From Sinosporangium album (GTDB taxonomy: Bacteria > Actinomycetota > Actinomycetes > Streptosporangiales > Streptosporangiaceae): 64,000 nt of DNA. The notes beneath the pieces were generated by a model. That model did no database searches, was not told where the DNA came from, and saw nothing but the letters and a program-made list of their open reading frames with translations. The translations under genes and the position numbers were made by a program. Numbering within the stretch: the stretch's first letter is position 1; each line of letters begins with the position of its first letter. Where the stretch lies: assembly GCF_900100605.1 (NCBI RefSeq), contig NZ_FNCN01000009.1:186001-250000 (forward strand), in the 5' to 3' direction. Below are positions 50,590 to 61,700 of this stretch, piece by piece.

Positions 50590-52254
50590 ATGCGCACACG
50601 ACGATCCTTCCTGACGGCGTCGGCGGGTTCCCTCATCGGACTCGGCCTCACCGGCCCCCTGCTCGCCGCCTGCGCCGCCACGCCGCAGCGGGCGAACACC
50701 CCGGCCTCGGACTCCCCCCGCAAAGGTGGAACGCTCCGACTCGCCGTCGCCACCCAGGCCGATAGCTGGGACCCCCACACCGCCGCCACCGACATCACCT
50801 CGCAGCTCCTGCGGCCCGTCTTCGACTCCCTGGTCGCCACCAAGGGCGACGGCACCTTCCACCCCTGGCTCGCGACCTCCTGGCGCGTCACCGACGACGG
50901 GCTGAGCTACACCTTCGCCCTGCGCACCGACGTCACCTTCAGCGACGGCGAGCCCTTCGACGCCGACGCGGTCAAAGCCAACTTCGACCGGATCGTCGAC
51001 CCGGCGACGAAGTCGAACTACCCGGCCTCGCTGCTCGGCCCCTACGCCGGCACCGACGTGGTCGACACCCACACCGTCCGCATCCGCATGCGGGAGCCGT
51101 ACTCGTCGCTGCTCCAAGCCCTGAGCACGACCTTTCTGGGCTTCCACTCGCCCAAGGCGCTGCGCGATCACGGCGGCGACCTCGCCGGCGGCGGGAAGCA
51201 CACGGCCACCACGGGCGCCTTCACCTTCCAGTCGGTGGTGCCGGGCCAGCAGGCCGTCTTCGCCAGGCGGCCCGGCTACGCCTGGGGGCCCGCGACGGCC
51301 GCCCACACCGGCGAGGCGTACCTCGACGGGATCCAGGTGTCGTTCCTCACCGAGGACCAGACCAGAGTGGGCGCCCTCACCTCCGGGCAGCTCGACGCCG
51401 CCGACCAGATCCCGTCGAGCCAGGTGTCCGCCCTACGCGGCCGGCCCGGGCTGACGATCCTGTCCGGCGAGACGCCGGGCACGCCGTACAGCTACTACCT
51501 CAACACCTCACGCGCGCCGTTCGACGACCCCGACGTCCGCCGCGCCTTCCTCCACGCGGTGGACGTCGAAGGGATCATCAAAGGCGTCTTCCGCGGCGAA
51601 CAACTCCGGGCCTCGTCGATACTCAGCCGCGTCACCAGGGGATACGCCAAGGAGCTGGAGTCGGCGGTGCGGTTCGACCGGGCCGAGGCCGAACGCCTCC
51701 TCGACAAGGCCGGCTACACCGGCCGCGACAGCGCCGGCTTCCGCACAAAGGACGGCCGCACGCTCCGCGTCGACTTCCCCTTCGCCGCCGACTACACCAC
51801 CCACGACCGCAGACTGTTCGACGTCGCCGTCCAGGACTCCCTCAAACGCGTCGGGTTCGACGTGCGCCTCTACGCCACCGACAACGCGAACTACGCCGAG
51901 AAGGTCGTCAAAGGCGACTACGACGTGAAGGCCGTCGCCTGGGGGAGCGCCGACCCGGCGCTCCTGCGCGAGATCTTCCACTCGACGCGGCTGCTGCGCA
52001 ACGGCGGCGGCAACCAGGGCATGGTCCGCGACACCCGGCTCGACGAGTGGCTCGACGACGCCCGCGCGACGCTCGACCTCGACAAGCAGAACGAGCTCTA
52101 CCGGCAGGTACAGCAGCGCGTCATCGACCAGGCATACGCCCTGCCCGCCTACGCCGCCAAACGCAACGTCGGGCTGCGCGACAAAGTGCGCGGCCTGACG
52201 TTCAGCAGCAGCGGAGTGCTCTCCCTCTACGACACCTGGCTGGCGGAGCCGTGA
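50590..52254 (+). CDS. Opp/Dpp-type substrate-binding lipoprotein
   Basis: 554 residues, 3 nt after the LLM gene. The signal has twin Arg (RTRRSFLTASAG) and a lipobox LLAAC, so it is exported, perhaps by Tat, and lipid-anchored. Mature domain is family 5 extracellular solute-binding: GGTLRLAVATQADSWDPH, DDGLSYTFALRTDVTFSDG, and the C-terminal QVQQRVIDQAYALPAY. Binds oligopeptides, metals or other small ligands. Its presence in a PKS operon is unusual. Confidence 0.9.
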   Translation: MRTRRSFLTASAGSLIGLGLTGPLLAACAATPQRANTPASDSPRKGGTLRLAVATQADSWDPHTAATDITSQLLRPVFDSLVATKGDGTFHPWLATSWRVTDDGLSYTFALRTDVTFSDGEPFDADAVKANFDRIVDPATKSNYPASLLGPYAGTDVVDTHTVRIRMREPYSSLLQALSTTFLGFHSPKALRDHGGDLAGGGKHTATTGAFTFQSVVPGQQAVFARRPGYAWGPATAAHTGEAYLDGIQVSFLTEDQTRVGALTSGQLDAADQIPSSQVSALRGRPGLTILSGETPGTPYSYYLNTSRAPFDDPDVRRAFLHAVDVEGIIKGVFRGEQLRASSILSRVTRGYAKELESAVRFDRAEAERLLDKAGYTGRDSAGFRTKDGRTLRVDFPFAADYTTHDRRLFDVAVQDSLKRVGFDVRLYATDNANYAEKVVKGDYDVKAVAWGSADPALLREIFHSTRLLRNGGGNQGMVRDTRLDEWLDDARATLDLDKQNELYRQVQQRVIDQAYALPAYAAKRNVGLRDKVRGLTFSSSGVLSLYDTWLAEP

Positions 52255-53192
52255 GACCGGGCCTCGGCAGACACATCCTCCTCCGCCTGCTGTCCGGCGT
52301 GTTCGTGCTGTGGGGCGCCGCCACCCTCTGCTTCCTCACCGTCTCCCTGCGAGGCGACACCGTCGGCGCCATCCTCGGCCCCGGCCAGCCCCCCACCCCC
52401 GAGCTGCGCCGGCAGATCATCGCCGAATACGGGCTCGACGACCCGTGGCTCGTGCAGTACGGCAGACGCCTCCGCGAGCTCCTCACCGGCGACCTCGGCT
52501 GGTCCTACCAGCGTGACCAGCCGGTCGCCCGGCTGCTCGCCGACCAGATCGGGCCGACCCTCCAACTGGCCGTCGCCGCCGCCCTGCTCAGCGTGCTGCT
52601 CGCCGTCGCCGCCACCCTCCTCACCGCCGGGCGCGGGCGGCTCGTCCGCGCCGCCGTGTCGGGACTGGAGTTGCTGGCCGTGTCGCTGCCCAACTTCTGG
52701 GTCGGCACGGTCCTGCTCGCCCTGTTCTCCTTCACGTTTCCGATCTTCCCCGCCGTCGGCGCGCCCGGCCCGGCCGGGCTGGTGCTGCCGGCCTTCGCCC
52801 TCGCGCTGCCCGCGGCGGGCGTGCTCGCCCAGGTGATGCGGCAAGAGCTGGAGACCGCCGAGACCCGGCCGTTCGCGGTCAGCGTCCTCGCCAGGGGAGC
52901 CGGCCTGTTCCACCTCAGGGCCCGCCACACCCTCCGCCACGCCGCGCTCCCCGTGGTCACCCTGTCGGGGTGGGTCCTCGGCTCGCTGGCCGGCGGTGCC
53001 GTACTCATCGAGAACATCTTCGCGCGGCCAGGACTCGGCCGCCTGCTCGCCTCGGCCGCCGCCTCCCGGGACCTCCCCGTCGTGACGGCCATCGTGCTGC
53101 TGTCCGCGGCGGCCTTCGTGGTCATCAACCTGGTGGTGGACCTCCTCTACCCGCTGATCGACCCGCGGCTGAGAGCCGAGGCCGCCCGATGA
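52251..53192 (+). CDS. ABC transporter permease, DppB type
   Basis: 313 residues from the GTG at 52251 overlapping the upstream stop (GTGA). Six transmembrane helices; the family segment GLDDPWLVQYGRRLRELLTGDLGWSY precedes helix 2, and the EAA loop is near ARGAGLFHLRARHTLRHAALP. Forms the heterodimeric channel with the next gene product. Confidence 0.92.
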   Translation: MRPGLGRHILLRLLSGVFVLWGAATLCFLTVSLRGDTVGAILGPGQPPTPELRRQIIAEYGLDDPWLVQYGRRLRELLTGDLGWSYQRDQPVARLLADQIGPTLQLAVAAALLSVLLAVAATLLTAGRGRLVRAAVSGLELLAVSLPNFWVGTVLLALFSFTFPIFPAVGAPGPAGLVLPAFALALPAAGVLAQVMRQELETAETRPFAVSVLARGAGLFHLRARHTLRHAALPVVTLSGWVLGSLAGGAVLIENIFARPGLGRLLASAAASRDLPVVTAIVLLSAAAFVVINLVVDLLYPLIDPRLRAEAAR

Positions 53193-54022
53193 CCGCCACC
53201 ACCTTCACCGCCCGGCGGGCCCCGGCCGCCGGGCGGCCGGTGTTCGCCGCGGGCCTCGCCGTACTCGCGCTCGCTCTCCTCGTCGTGCTGTTCCCCGCGC
53301 TGTTCGCCACCCACGACCCCGACGCGACCGACTTCGCCCGCACGTTCCAACCCCCCGGAGCAGACCACTTCTTCGGCACCGACCAGCTCGGGCGCGACGT
53401 GTTCTCCCGCGTCGTGTACGGCGCCCGCGTATCCCTCACCATCGCCCTCGGTGCGACGGCCATCGGCGTGCTCGGCGGCATGCTCCTGGGCCTGCTCAGC
53501 GCTGTGGGAGGACGGATCGTCGACGGGGTCCTCATGCGCTGCGTCGACGTGCTGCTCGCCTTCCCCGAACTGATCCTCGCCCTCCTCGTCGTGGCGGTCA
53601 TCGGCGGCGGCGCCGTCAACATTGCCGTCGCCATCGGGACGGCCGCCATCCCCGCCTACGCGCGTGTCGTCCGCGGCCAGGCGGGCACCGTCATCCTCTC
53701 GGAATACGTGGAGGCCGCCCGCGTGCTCGGCGTCCGCAGAAGCGTCTACCTCGCCAGGCACGTCGTCCCCAACGTCGCGGGACCCGTCGTGGTACTCGCC
53801 TCCATCGGCGGCGGCACCGCCATCGTCACCGCCGCCGGCCTCAGCCTGCTCGGCCTCGGACCACCCCAGCCGACCGCGGAATGGGGAGCCATGCTCGCCG
53901 AAGGCAAAGATCTGCTGGGCACCGCCTGGTGGATCGCCGTCTTCCCCGGCATGACCGTGGCCCTCGTTGTGGTCGCCTTCACCCTTGTCGGCAGGAACCT
54001 CCAGGTCAGGAGCCTGCGATGA
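53189..54022 (+). CDS. ABC transporter permease, DppC type
   Basis: 277 residues; the ATG overlaps the preceding stop (ATGA). Hallmarks: HFFGTDQLGRDVFSRVVYGARVSL early, and the EAA loop EAARVLGVRRSVYLARHVVPN, then LSLLGLGPPQPTAEWGAMLAEG. Five to six helices. Partner of the DppB-type permease. Confidence 0.93.
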   Translation: MTATTFTARRAPAAGRPVFAAGLAVLALALLVVLFPALFATHDPDATDFARTFQPPGADHFFGTDQLGRDVFSRVVYGARVSLTIALGATAIGVLGGMLLGLLSAVGGRIVDGVLMRCVDVLLAFPELILALLVVAVIGGGAVNIAVAIGTAAIPAYARVVRGQAGTVILSEYVEAARVLGVRRSVYLARHVVPNVAGPVVVLASIGGGTAIVTAAGLSLLGLGPPQPTAEWGAMLAEGKDLLGTAWWIAVFPGMTVALVVVAFTLVGRNLQVRSLR

Positions 54023-55647
54023 CCCTTGTCCAGGTCGAAAACCTCACCCTCCGCTTCGCCGGCCGCGCCAAGCCCGCCGTGGACGGCGTCTCCTTCGAGA
54101 TCCAGGCCGGTGAATGCCTGGCGCTGGTGGGGGAGTCCGGCGCCGGCAAAAGCCTCACCGCCCGCGCGCTGTTCGGCCTCACCGGCCGGAACACCGAGGT
54201 CTCCGCCCGCGCCCTCCGCATCGACGGCCACGACGTCACCGCGTTCACCGAACGCCAATGGCAGGCCCTGCGCGGCGCCACGGTCGGCATGGTGCTCCAG
54301 GACGCCATGGTCAGTCTGGACCCGCTGCGCCGCATCGGCGATGAGATCGCCGAACCCATCCACATCCACGCACGCCGCCGCGGCCTCGCCCGCGGAGCCC
54401 CCGCCGGTGTGGCCGAGCGCGTGATCGAACTCCTCCGCCAGGTCGGCGTGCCCGACCCCGAGGCCCGCCGCGGCAGCTACCCCCACGAACTGTCCGGCGG
54501 CCTCCGCCAACGGGCCCTCATCGCGTCCGCCCTGGCCGCCGACCCCGCACTCATCGTGGCCGACGAGCCCACCACCGCGCTCGACGTCATCGTGCAAGAG
54601 CAGATCCTGCGCCTCCTCGGCGACGCCAAGGCCGCCGGGCGCGGACTTCTCCTCATCAGCCACGACCTCGGCGTCGTCTCCCGCCTCGCCGACCGCGTCG
54701 CCGTCATGAAAGACGGCGCCATCGTCGAAACCGGGCCGGCCGCCGCCCTCGTGTCCGCCCCCACCCACCCCTACACCCGAACCCTCGTCGACGCCCTCCC
54801 CGACCGCCGCCCCGCCGACCCTGCGGCCCGCCCGAACGGGACGGCCGGCCCCGCGGCCGACGTGAAGACCGTGCCCCGCCCGGACGGCACGCCCGTCCTC
54901 ACCGTCACCGGCGTGGGCAAGACGTACGGCACGGCCGGCCGGCAGCGCCGCGCCCTCCACAACGTCTCCCTCACAGTGCGGCCCGGAGAGACCCTCGGCA
55001 TCGTCGGCGAATCCGGCTCGGGCAAAAGCACCCTCGCCCGCATAGCCCTCGGCCTGCTGCCGCCCGACGAAGGCGACGTCCTCCTCCACGGCAAGCCCTG
55101 GTCATCCATCCCCGAACGGCTCCGCCGGAGCAGGCGAGCGACCATCCAACTGATCCACCAGAACCCCACCGCTGCCTTCGACCCCCGCTTCACCGTCGCC
55201 GACATCGTCGGCGAAGGCGTCACCGAGCGAGGCCGTACGGCGCGCCGCGCCCGAATCACCGAGCTCCTCCGCCAAGTCGGCCTCGACGAGGACTTCCTCA
55301 CCCGCAGGCCCCACCACATGTCCGGCGGCCAACGCCAACGCGTGGCCATAGCCCGGGCCCTGGCCCCCCGCCCGGCCCTCCTCATCTGCGACGAGCCGGT
55401 GTCCGCGCTCGACGTCTCCATCCAGGCGCAGATCCTCGACCTCCTCGCCGACCTCCAGCACGAAACCGGCGTGGCCATGCTCTTCATCACCCACAGCCTG
55501 TCCGTGGTGCGCCGCATCAGCCACCGCGTTGCCATCATGAAAGACGGCCACATCCTCGAAGAGGGCCCGACCGCCGCCGTCTTCGCCGCCCCCCGCCACC
55601 CCTACGCCCGCCAACTCCTCGCCGCCTCCCTCCTCCCCGTCCCCTAA
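54019..55647 (+). CDS. fused dual ATP-binding protein (DppD-DppF type)
   Basis: 542 residues, overlapping the preceding stop (ATGA). Two complete nucleotide-binding domains: first with GESGAGKS, LSGGLRQRA and ADEPTTALD; second from about residue 295 with GESGSGKST, MSGGQRQRV and CDEPVSALD. Both keep catalytic residues. Each half ends in the oligopeptide/nickel-type C-terminal extension (HPYTRTLVDALP; HPYARQLLAAS). Fusion of the usual D and F subunits makes a single ATPase chain. Ends at a strong bidirectional hairpin. Confidence 0.93.
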   Translation: MTLVQVENLTLRFAGRAKPAVDGVSFEIQAGECLALVGESGAGKSLTARALFGLTGRNTEVSARALRIDGHDVTAFTERQWQALRGATVGMVLQDAMVSLDPLRRIGDEIAEPIHIHARRRGLARGAPAGVAERVIELLRQVGVPDPEARRGSYPHELSGGLRQRALIASALAADPALIVADEPTTALDVIVQEQILRLLGDAKAAGRGLLLISHDLGVVSRLADRVAVMKDGAIVETGPAAALVSAPTHPYTRTLVDALPDRRPADPAARPNGTAGPAADVKTVPRPDGTPVLTVTGVGKTYGTAGRQRRALHNVSLTVRPGETLGIVGESGSGKSTLARIALGLLPPDEGDVLLHGKPWSSIPERLRRSRRATIQLIHQNPTAAFDPRFTVADIVGEGVTERGRTARRARITELLRQVGLDEDFLTRRPHHMSGGQRQRVAIARALAPRPALLICDEPVSALDVSIQAQILDLLADLQHETGVAMLFITHSLSVVRRISHRVAIMKDGHILEEGPTAAVFAAPRHPYARQLLAASLLPVP

Positions 55648-55661
55648 CCCCGACCCGAAAC

Positions 55662-55706
55662 CGCCGTACCGCCCTCCCCCTGGCTCAGGGGGAGGGCGGT
55701 ACGGCG
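55662..55706. terminator. bidirectional hairpin terminator, 20-bp perfect stem
   Basis: Stem 55662-55681 with 55687-55706, loop GGCTC, between the convergent ABC operon and the large PKS gene. Confidence 0.9.
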
Positions 55707-55713
55707 TCGGGGG

Positions 55714-58700
55714 TCAAGAAGGCAGGTCGCCGTCGCCGTCGATGAGGAGGAACATCTCCTCGTCGGAGGCGTTCGCCAGGTCGGCGGTGAGGAGGTCGCC
55801 GGCTTCGGCGGTGCCGTCCAGCCTGCCGACGAGGCCGCGGAGCCGGGCCAGCAGGTGGGTGCGGTCGCCCTGGTCCGCGGTGGTGGCGAGCGCGGCCGTC
55901 TCCCACCGGTCGAGGTCGGCGAGCAGGCCGGCCAGGCCGTCCGCCTCGGACGGCAGCACCTCGGCCAGCAGGTGCCGGGCGAGCGCGGCGGCCGACGGGT
56001 GGTCGAACGCCACGGTGGTGGGCAGGTGCAGTCCGGTGCCGAAGGCGAGCTCGTTGCGCAGGTCGACGGCGGTGAGGGAGTCGAGCCCGAGGTCGAGCAG
56101 GCCGCGGTCGGGGTCGACGGCGTGCGCGTCGGCGTGGCCGAGGACACGCGAGACGGCGGCGCGCACCCGGTCGAGCACGAACGGATATCTGTCCGCCTCC
56201 GGCAGCCCCGCCGGGGTCTGCGCCCACTGGCCTGCCCGGCCCGCCGTGCCCGCCGCGTCGGGCGCGGCCCGCCGGGCCGTACGGCGGACCAGACCGGCGA
56301 ACAGTTCGGGAAGCGCGCCCGAGTCGGCCTTGGCGCGCAGCGCCCGCAGGTCCAGCCGCGTCGGCACCGCCGTACTCGCCGACGCCGCGACGGCCGCGTC
56401 GAACAACGCCAGCCCGTCGGCGGCCGGCAGAGGCGCCACACCCAGCCCCGCCATGCGGGCCAGGTCGGCCCGGCCCAGGTCAGAGCCCATGCCGTTCCCC
56501 GATCCCGTTCCCAATCCCGTCCCCAAGCTTGTCTCCGGGCCGTCGTCGTGCCAGAGGCCGAAGGCCAGGGAGGTCGCCGGGAGCCCCCGGGAGGTCCGGT
56601 GCTGTGCGAGGGCGTCGAGGAACGCGTTGGCGGCGGCGTAGCCGGCCTGGCCGGCGGTGCCGACGACACCCGCCAGGGACGAGAAGAGCACGAAGGCGGC
56701 GAGGCCCAGGTCGGCGGTCAGTTCGTGCAGGTGCCACGCGGCGTCGATCTTAGGCCGGGCCACCACGTCGAAGCGGTCGGGGGTCAAGGACTCCAGCACG
56801 CCGTCGGCGAGGGTCCCCGCGGTGTGGACGACCCCGCGGAGAGGCCGGTCGGCCGGGATCGAGCCCAGCAGCTCGCGCAGCGCGTCGCGGTCGGCGACGT
56901 CGCAGGCGGCCCAGGTGGCGTCGGCGCCGCGCGCGGCCAGGTCGGTGGCGAGCTCCGCGGCCCCGGGCGCGTCTGGCCCCCGGCGGCTGACGAGCAGCAG
57001 GTGCCGGGCGCCGTGTTCGGCGGCCAGGTGCCGGGCGACGAGGCCGCCGAGCGCGCCCGATGCCCCGGTGACGAGGACGGTGCCTTCACGCCACGGCGTG
57101 CCGCCCCCGCCGGGGCGGGGGCGCAGGCGCGCCAGCCGAGGCGTGTGCAGCCGCCCCGCGCGTATGGAGATCTGCTCGGCCCGGGAGGCGAGAGCCCCGG
57201 GCAGGGCGTCGGCCGAGGCGTCGTCCGCGTCGAGGTCGACCAGCCGGAACCGGCCGGGATGCTCGCTCTGCGCGGACCGCACCAGGCCCCACACCGGGGC
57301 CGACGCCAGCCCGGCCACCCCGTCGCCCGGGTGTACGGCTACCGCCTCGCTCGTGACCACGACCAGGCGTGCCCCGGCCGTGTGCGGATGGGCGAGCCAG
57401 GCGCGCAGATCGGCGAGCGTGGCGTGCGCCGTGGCCCGCGCCGCCCCGGCCAAGTCGAAAGCAGCGCCGAGCGAGGCCGGGCCGGACACCGCTTCAGATG
57501 CCACCTCGGACACCGGGTTGGACGCCGGGTCGGACGCCGGGTCGGATGCCGGGTCGGGCGCCGGAGGGAAAGTCGATGTGGAGGCCGCGCCGGGCAAGGC
57601 CGACCCGGTTACCACCTCGGACGCTGGGCCGGATGCCACCTCGGACGCCGGCTCGGACGCTGGGCGGGAAGCCAGGTCGGGGGCCGGGTCGCCGGAGCCG
57701 CACAGATATACGACCTCCGAGGGCGCGGGCCCGGTGAGGCCGCCGAGGTAGGCCGCCAGGTCGGAATGCCGCACCGCCTCCCGCCCGGCGGCCCGCCAAC
57801 GTTCGGCCAGCCGCCGCGGGTCGGGCCCGACCGCGACCAGAGAGCCGGAGGAGGCCGCGGGGGCCGAGGCGGGGACGGTCGGCCATTCGACCTGGAACAG
57901 GTCGTCGGGGGCGGCGGCGGTGGCCGAGCGCAGGACCAGGGACTCGACGGAGGCCACGGGGCCCCCGGTGCCGTCCGCCAGCAGCACCGCGTAGGTGTCG
58001 GTCCCGGTCGGGGTGAGCGTGACGCGCAGCGTCGCGGTCGCGGCCCCGGCGGCGTGCAGCCGTACACCTGACCACGAGTACGGCAGGCGCATCTCGCCGG
58101 CGCCCGAGGGGAGATCCCCATGGACAAGTTCGTGGACGAGCGGGTGCAGGGCGCTGTCGAGCAGCGCCGGATGCAGCCCGAACTCGCCCGCCCCCTCCAA
58201 AGGCCCCGCCAAAGACCCCGCCAAAGACCCGTCCAAAGGCCCGTCCGGAGACCCGCCCGGCAGCGACACCTCGGCGTACAGCGTGTCGCCGGCCCGCCAC
58301 ATGGCCCGCAGCCCCTGGAACAGGGGCCCGTACTCGTAGCCCGCATCGCCGAACGCGGCATAGGGGTCGGCGAGCTCCACGGCCACCGCCCCCACCGGCG
58401 GCCAGACGCCCGCCGGACGCTCAGGCTCACCGGCCTGGTCGGGGCCCGCCTCGCCCGCCGCGTGCAACGTCCACGGGCCCGCCTCGGAGGCGTCCCGCGA
58501 ATGCACCGTGACCGCGCGCCGGCCTTCACCGTCGGCCCGGCCCGCGGTGACGCGAAGGTGCACCCGCCCGGTCGGCGTCAGCGCCAGCGGAGCGTGCTGC
58601 ACCAGCTCGTATAGATGGTCGCAGCCGGACATCTCACCCGCCCATCGGGCCAGGTCCACGAACGCCGAACCCGGCACCAGCACGGTGCCCCGGATCGCGT

Positions 58701-61700
58701 GGTCGGCAAGCCACGGCCGACGTTCGAGGGAGATCTCGCCCGTGTACACCGCGCCGCCGTCGTCGGGCAGATCGACGGCCGCGTCAAGAAGGGGGTACCG
58801 CGCCGAGCCGAGGCCCAACGTGTCGGCGTCTCCGCCGCGAGGCGACGCCGACAGCCAGAAGGTGCGGCGCTGGAACGCGTACGTCGGCATGTCGGCCACC
58901 TGCGGAGCGCCGCCGCCCATGACGGCCTTCCAATCCACCGGCACACCCGACACGTGCGCCGCCGCGACCGCCGACAGCGCGGTCCTGACCTCGGGGCGGC
59001 CCCGGCGCAGCAGCGGCACCGCCGGCACCCGCGCGCCTCCCTCGGGCAGGCAGTCGTGTACCAGCCCGCTGAGCACCGCGTCGGGACCCGCTTCGACGAA
59101 ACGCGTGACGCCCAGCTCCGCCAGGCGGCGGACCCCGGAGGCGAACAGGACCGGCCGCCGCACCTGGTTCACCCAGTGGTCGGGCGACCCCAGCTCATCG
59201 GCGGACGCCACGTCCCCCGTCAGGTTCGACACCACCGGGATCGCGGGCGGCCCGAAACGCAGCTCCGCCACCACGCCGCGGAAATCGTCGAGCATCCCGT
59301 CCATGTGCGGCGAGTGGAACGCGTGCCCGACCCGCAGCCTCCTCGTCTTGCCGCCCCGCGCCTCCACCTGTACGGCTACCGCCGCCACCACGTCCGGGTC
59401 CCCGGACACCACCGTGGCCCGAGGCCCGTTGACCGCCGCGATCGACGCACGCACCCCGGACGGCCCCTGCCCGTCCAGCAGCTCCGCCACCTCCTCCTCC
59501 GACGCCTGCAGCGCCACCATCGCGCCGCCCTCCGGCAGCGCCTGCATGAGGCGGCCCCGCGCGGCGACGAGCGCCGCCGCGTCCGGCAGCGCCAGCGCCC
59601 CGGCCACATGCGCCGCCGCGATCTCGCCGACGGAATGCCCCATCACGTAGTCCGGGCGCACCCCCCACGCCTCCAGCAGCCGGAACAGCGCCACTTCAAG
59701 CGCGAACAGCGCCGGCTGGGCATACGCCGTACGGCCCAGCGCACCCGACGCGTCGTCCCCGGAGGCACCAGAGTCCCCGGAGCCGAAGACCAGGTCGCGC
59801 AGCCCCACGCCGAGGTGGGGGTCCAGGTGGGCGCAGGCGTCGTCGAAGGCGTCGGCGAAGGCCGGGTAGGCGGCGTGGAGGTCGCGGCCCATGCCGGGAT
59901 ACTGGCTGCCCTGGCCGGTGAACAGCAGTGCCGTACGGCCCGCCGGGTCGGCGCCGCCGTGCCACGCCCCCTCCGAGGGGGCCGCCCCGCCGGCCAGCCG
60001 CCGCAGCGCCGCGGCGAGCTCGCCCCGGTCCGCCGCGACGACGGCGGCGCGCTCCGGGAACCGCGCCCGCCCCCCGGCCAGGGTGGCCGCCATGGCCGCC
60101 AGGTCGGCGCCGGCGGCCGACTCCACATGGTCGGCCAGCTTCAGGGCCTGCCCGCGCAGCGCCTCCCGCGTCGTCGCCGAGATCACCCAGGGCAGCGGCA
60201 GCGGCAGCGGTAGCGGTCCGGCCTCCGGCGAAGCCCCGGGGTGGTCCTGGGGTTCGGCCCACTGCTCCAGCACCACGTGCGCATTGGTGCCGCTGATCCC
60301 GAACGACGACACCGCGCCGCGGCGGGGCCGCCCGAGGTCGGGCCAGGCCGTGTGCTCGGTGAGCAGCCGCAGCGCCCCCGCCTCCCAGTCGACGTGCGGC
60401 GAGGGCGCGTCGACGTGCAGGGTTTTGGGCAGCTCGCCCCGCCGCATGGCCTCGACCATCTTGATGACGCCGCCGACCCCGGCCGCCGCCTGCGTGTGCC
60501 CGATGTTCGATTTGAGCGACCCGAGCAGCAGCGGGCGGCCCGGGTCGCGGTCGCGCCCGTAGGCCGAGGCCAGGGCGTTGGCCTCGATGGGGTCGCCCAG
60601 CACCGTGCCCGTGCCGTGTGCTTCGACGGCGTCCACGTCGCCGGGCGCGAGCCCGGCGTTCGTGAGCGCCTGCAGGATGACGCGCTCTTGCGACGGCCCG
60701 TTCGGCGCGGTGAGCCCGTTGGAGGCGCCGTCCTGGTTGACGGCGGAACCGCGCACCACGGCGAGGACCGGATGCCCGTTGCGCCGCGCGTCCGACAGCC
60801 GTTCCAGCAGCAGCAGCCCGACCCCTTCGCCCCAGCCGGTGCCGTCGGCGGAGGCGGCGAACGCCTTGCACCGCCCGTCGGGCGCGAGGCCGCGCTGGCG
60901 GCTGAACTCCACGAACGTCGCGGGGGAGGCCATCACCGTGGCTCCTCCGGCGAGCGCCAGCGAGCACTCCCCGGTGCGCAGCGCCTGAGCCGCCAGATGC
61001 AGCGCCACCAGCGACGACGAGCAGGCCGTGTCCACGGTCACGGCGGGCCCCTCCAAGCCGAAGGTGTAGGAGACGCGGCCGGAGGCCACGCTGCCCGCGC
61101 TGCCGCTGACGAGATAGCCCTCGTGGCCGGGGGGCGCGCTCGGCGCCTGGTGCAGCCGCGCGCCGTAGTCGTTGTACATCACGCCTGTGAACACGCCCGT
61201 CGCGGTGCCGCGCAGCGTCCCGGGGTCGATCCCGGCCCGTTCGAACGCCTCCCACGCGGTCTCCAGCAGCAGCCGCTGCTGCGGGTCGACGGCGAGCGCC
61301 TCACGCGGGCTGATCCCGAAGAACTCCGGGTCGAAGTCGCCCGCGTCGTAGAGGAAACCGCCGTGCCTGGTGTACGTCTTGCCGGCCGCGTCGGGGTCGG
61401 GGTCGTAGAGGCGGTCCACCTGCCAGTCCCGGTCCGCGGGGAATTCCGACACCGCGTCGACACCGCCGCGCACCAGCCGCCAGAGCGCCTCGGGCCCGTC
61501 TACCCCTCCCGGGTAGCGGCAGGCCATCGCCACGATCGCGATCGGCTCCGACGCCGCCTCGGCCGCGGCCCGCCCGCCCGGTTTGGAAGGCGCGGCCGTA
61601 CCGCCGGACTGCTCGCCGAACAGCTCCCCGTGCAGGTGTCTGGCCAGCGCTGAAGGCGTCGGGTGGTCGAAGACCGCCGTGCTGGCGAGCCGCCGCCCGG

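Noticed and set aside
53746-55089. 447-codon minus-strand frame opposite the dual ATPase
   Set aside because: Both ATPase domains are complete on the plus strand.
58508-60213. Long plus-strand frames opposite the large PKS
   Set aside because: Arg/Pro/His-rich shadow translation; the PKS frame carries all catalytic motifs.
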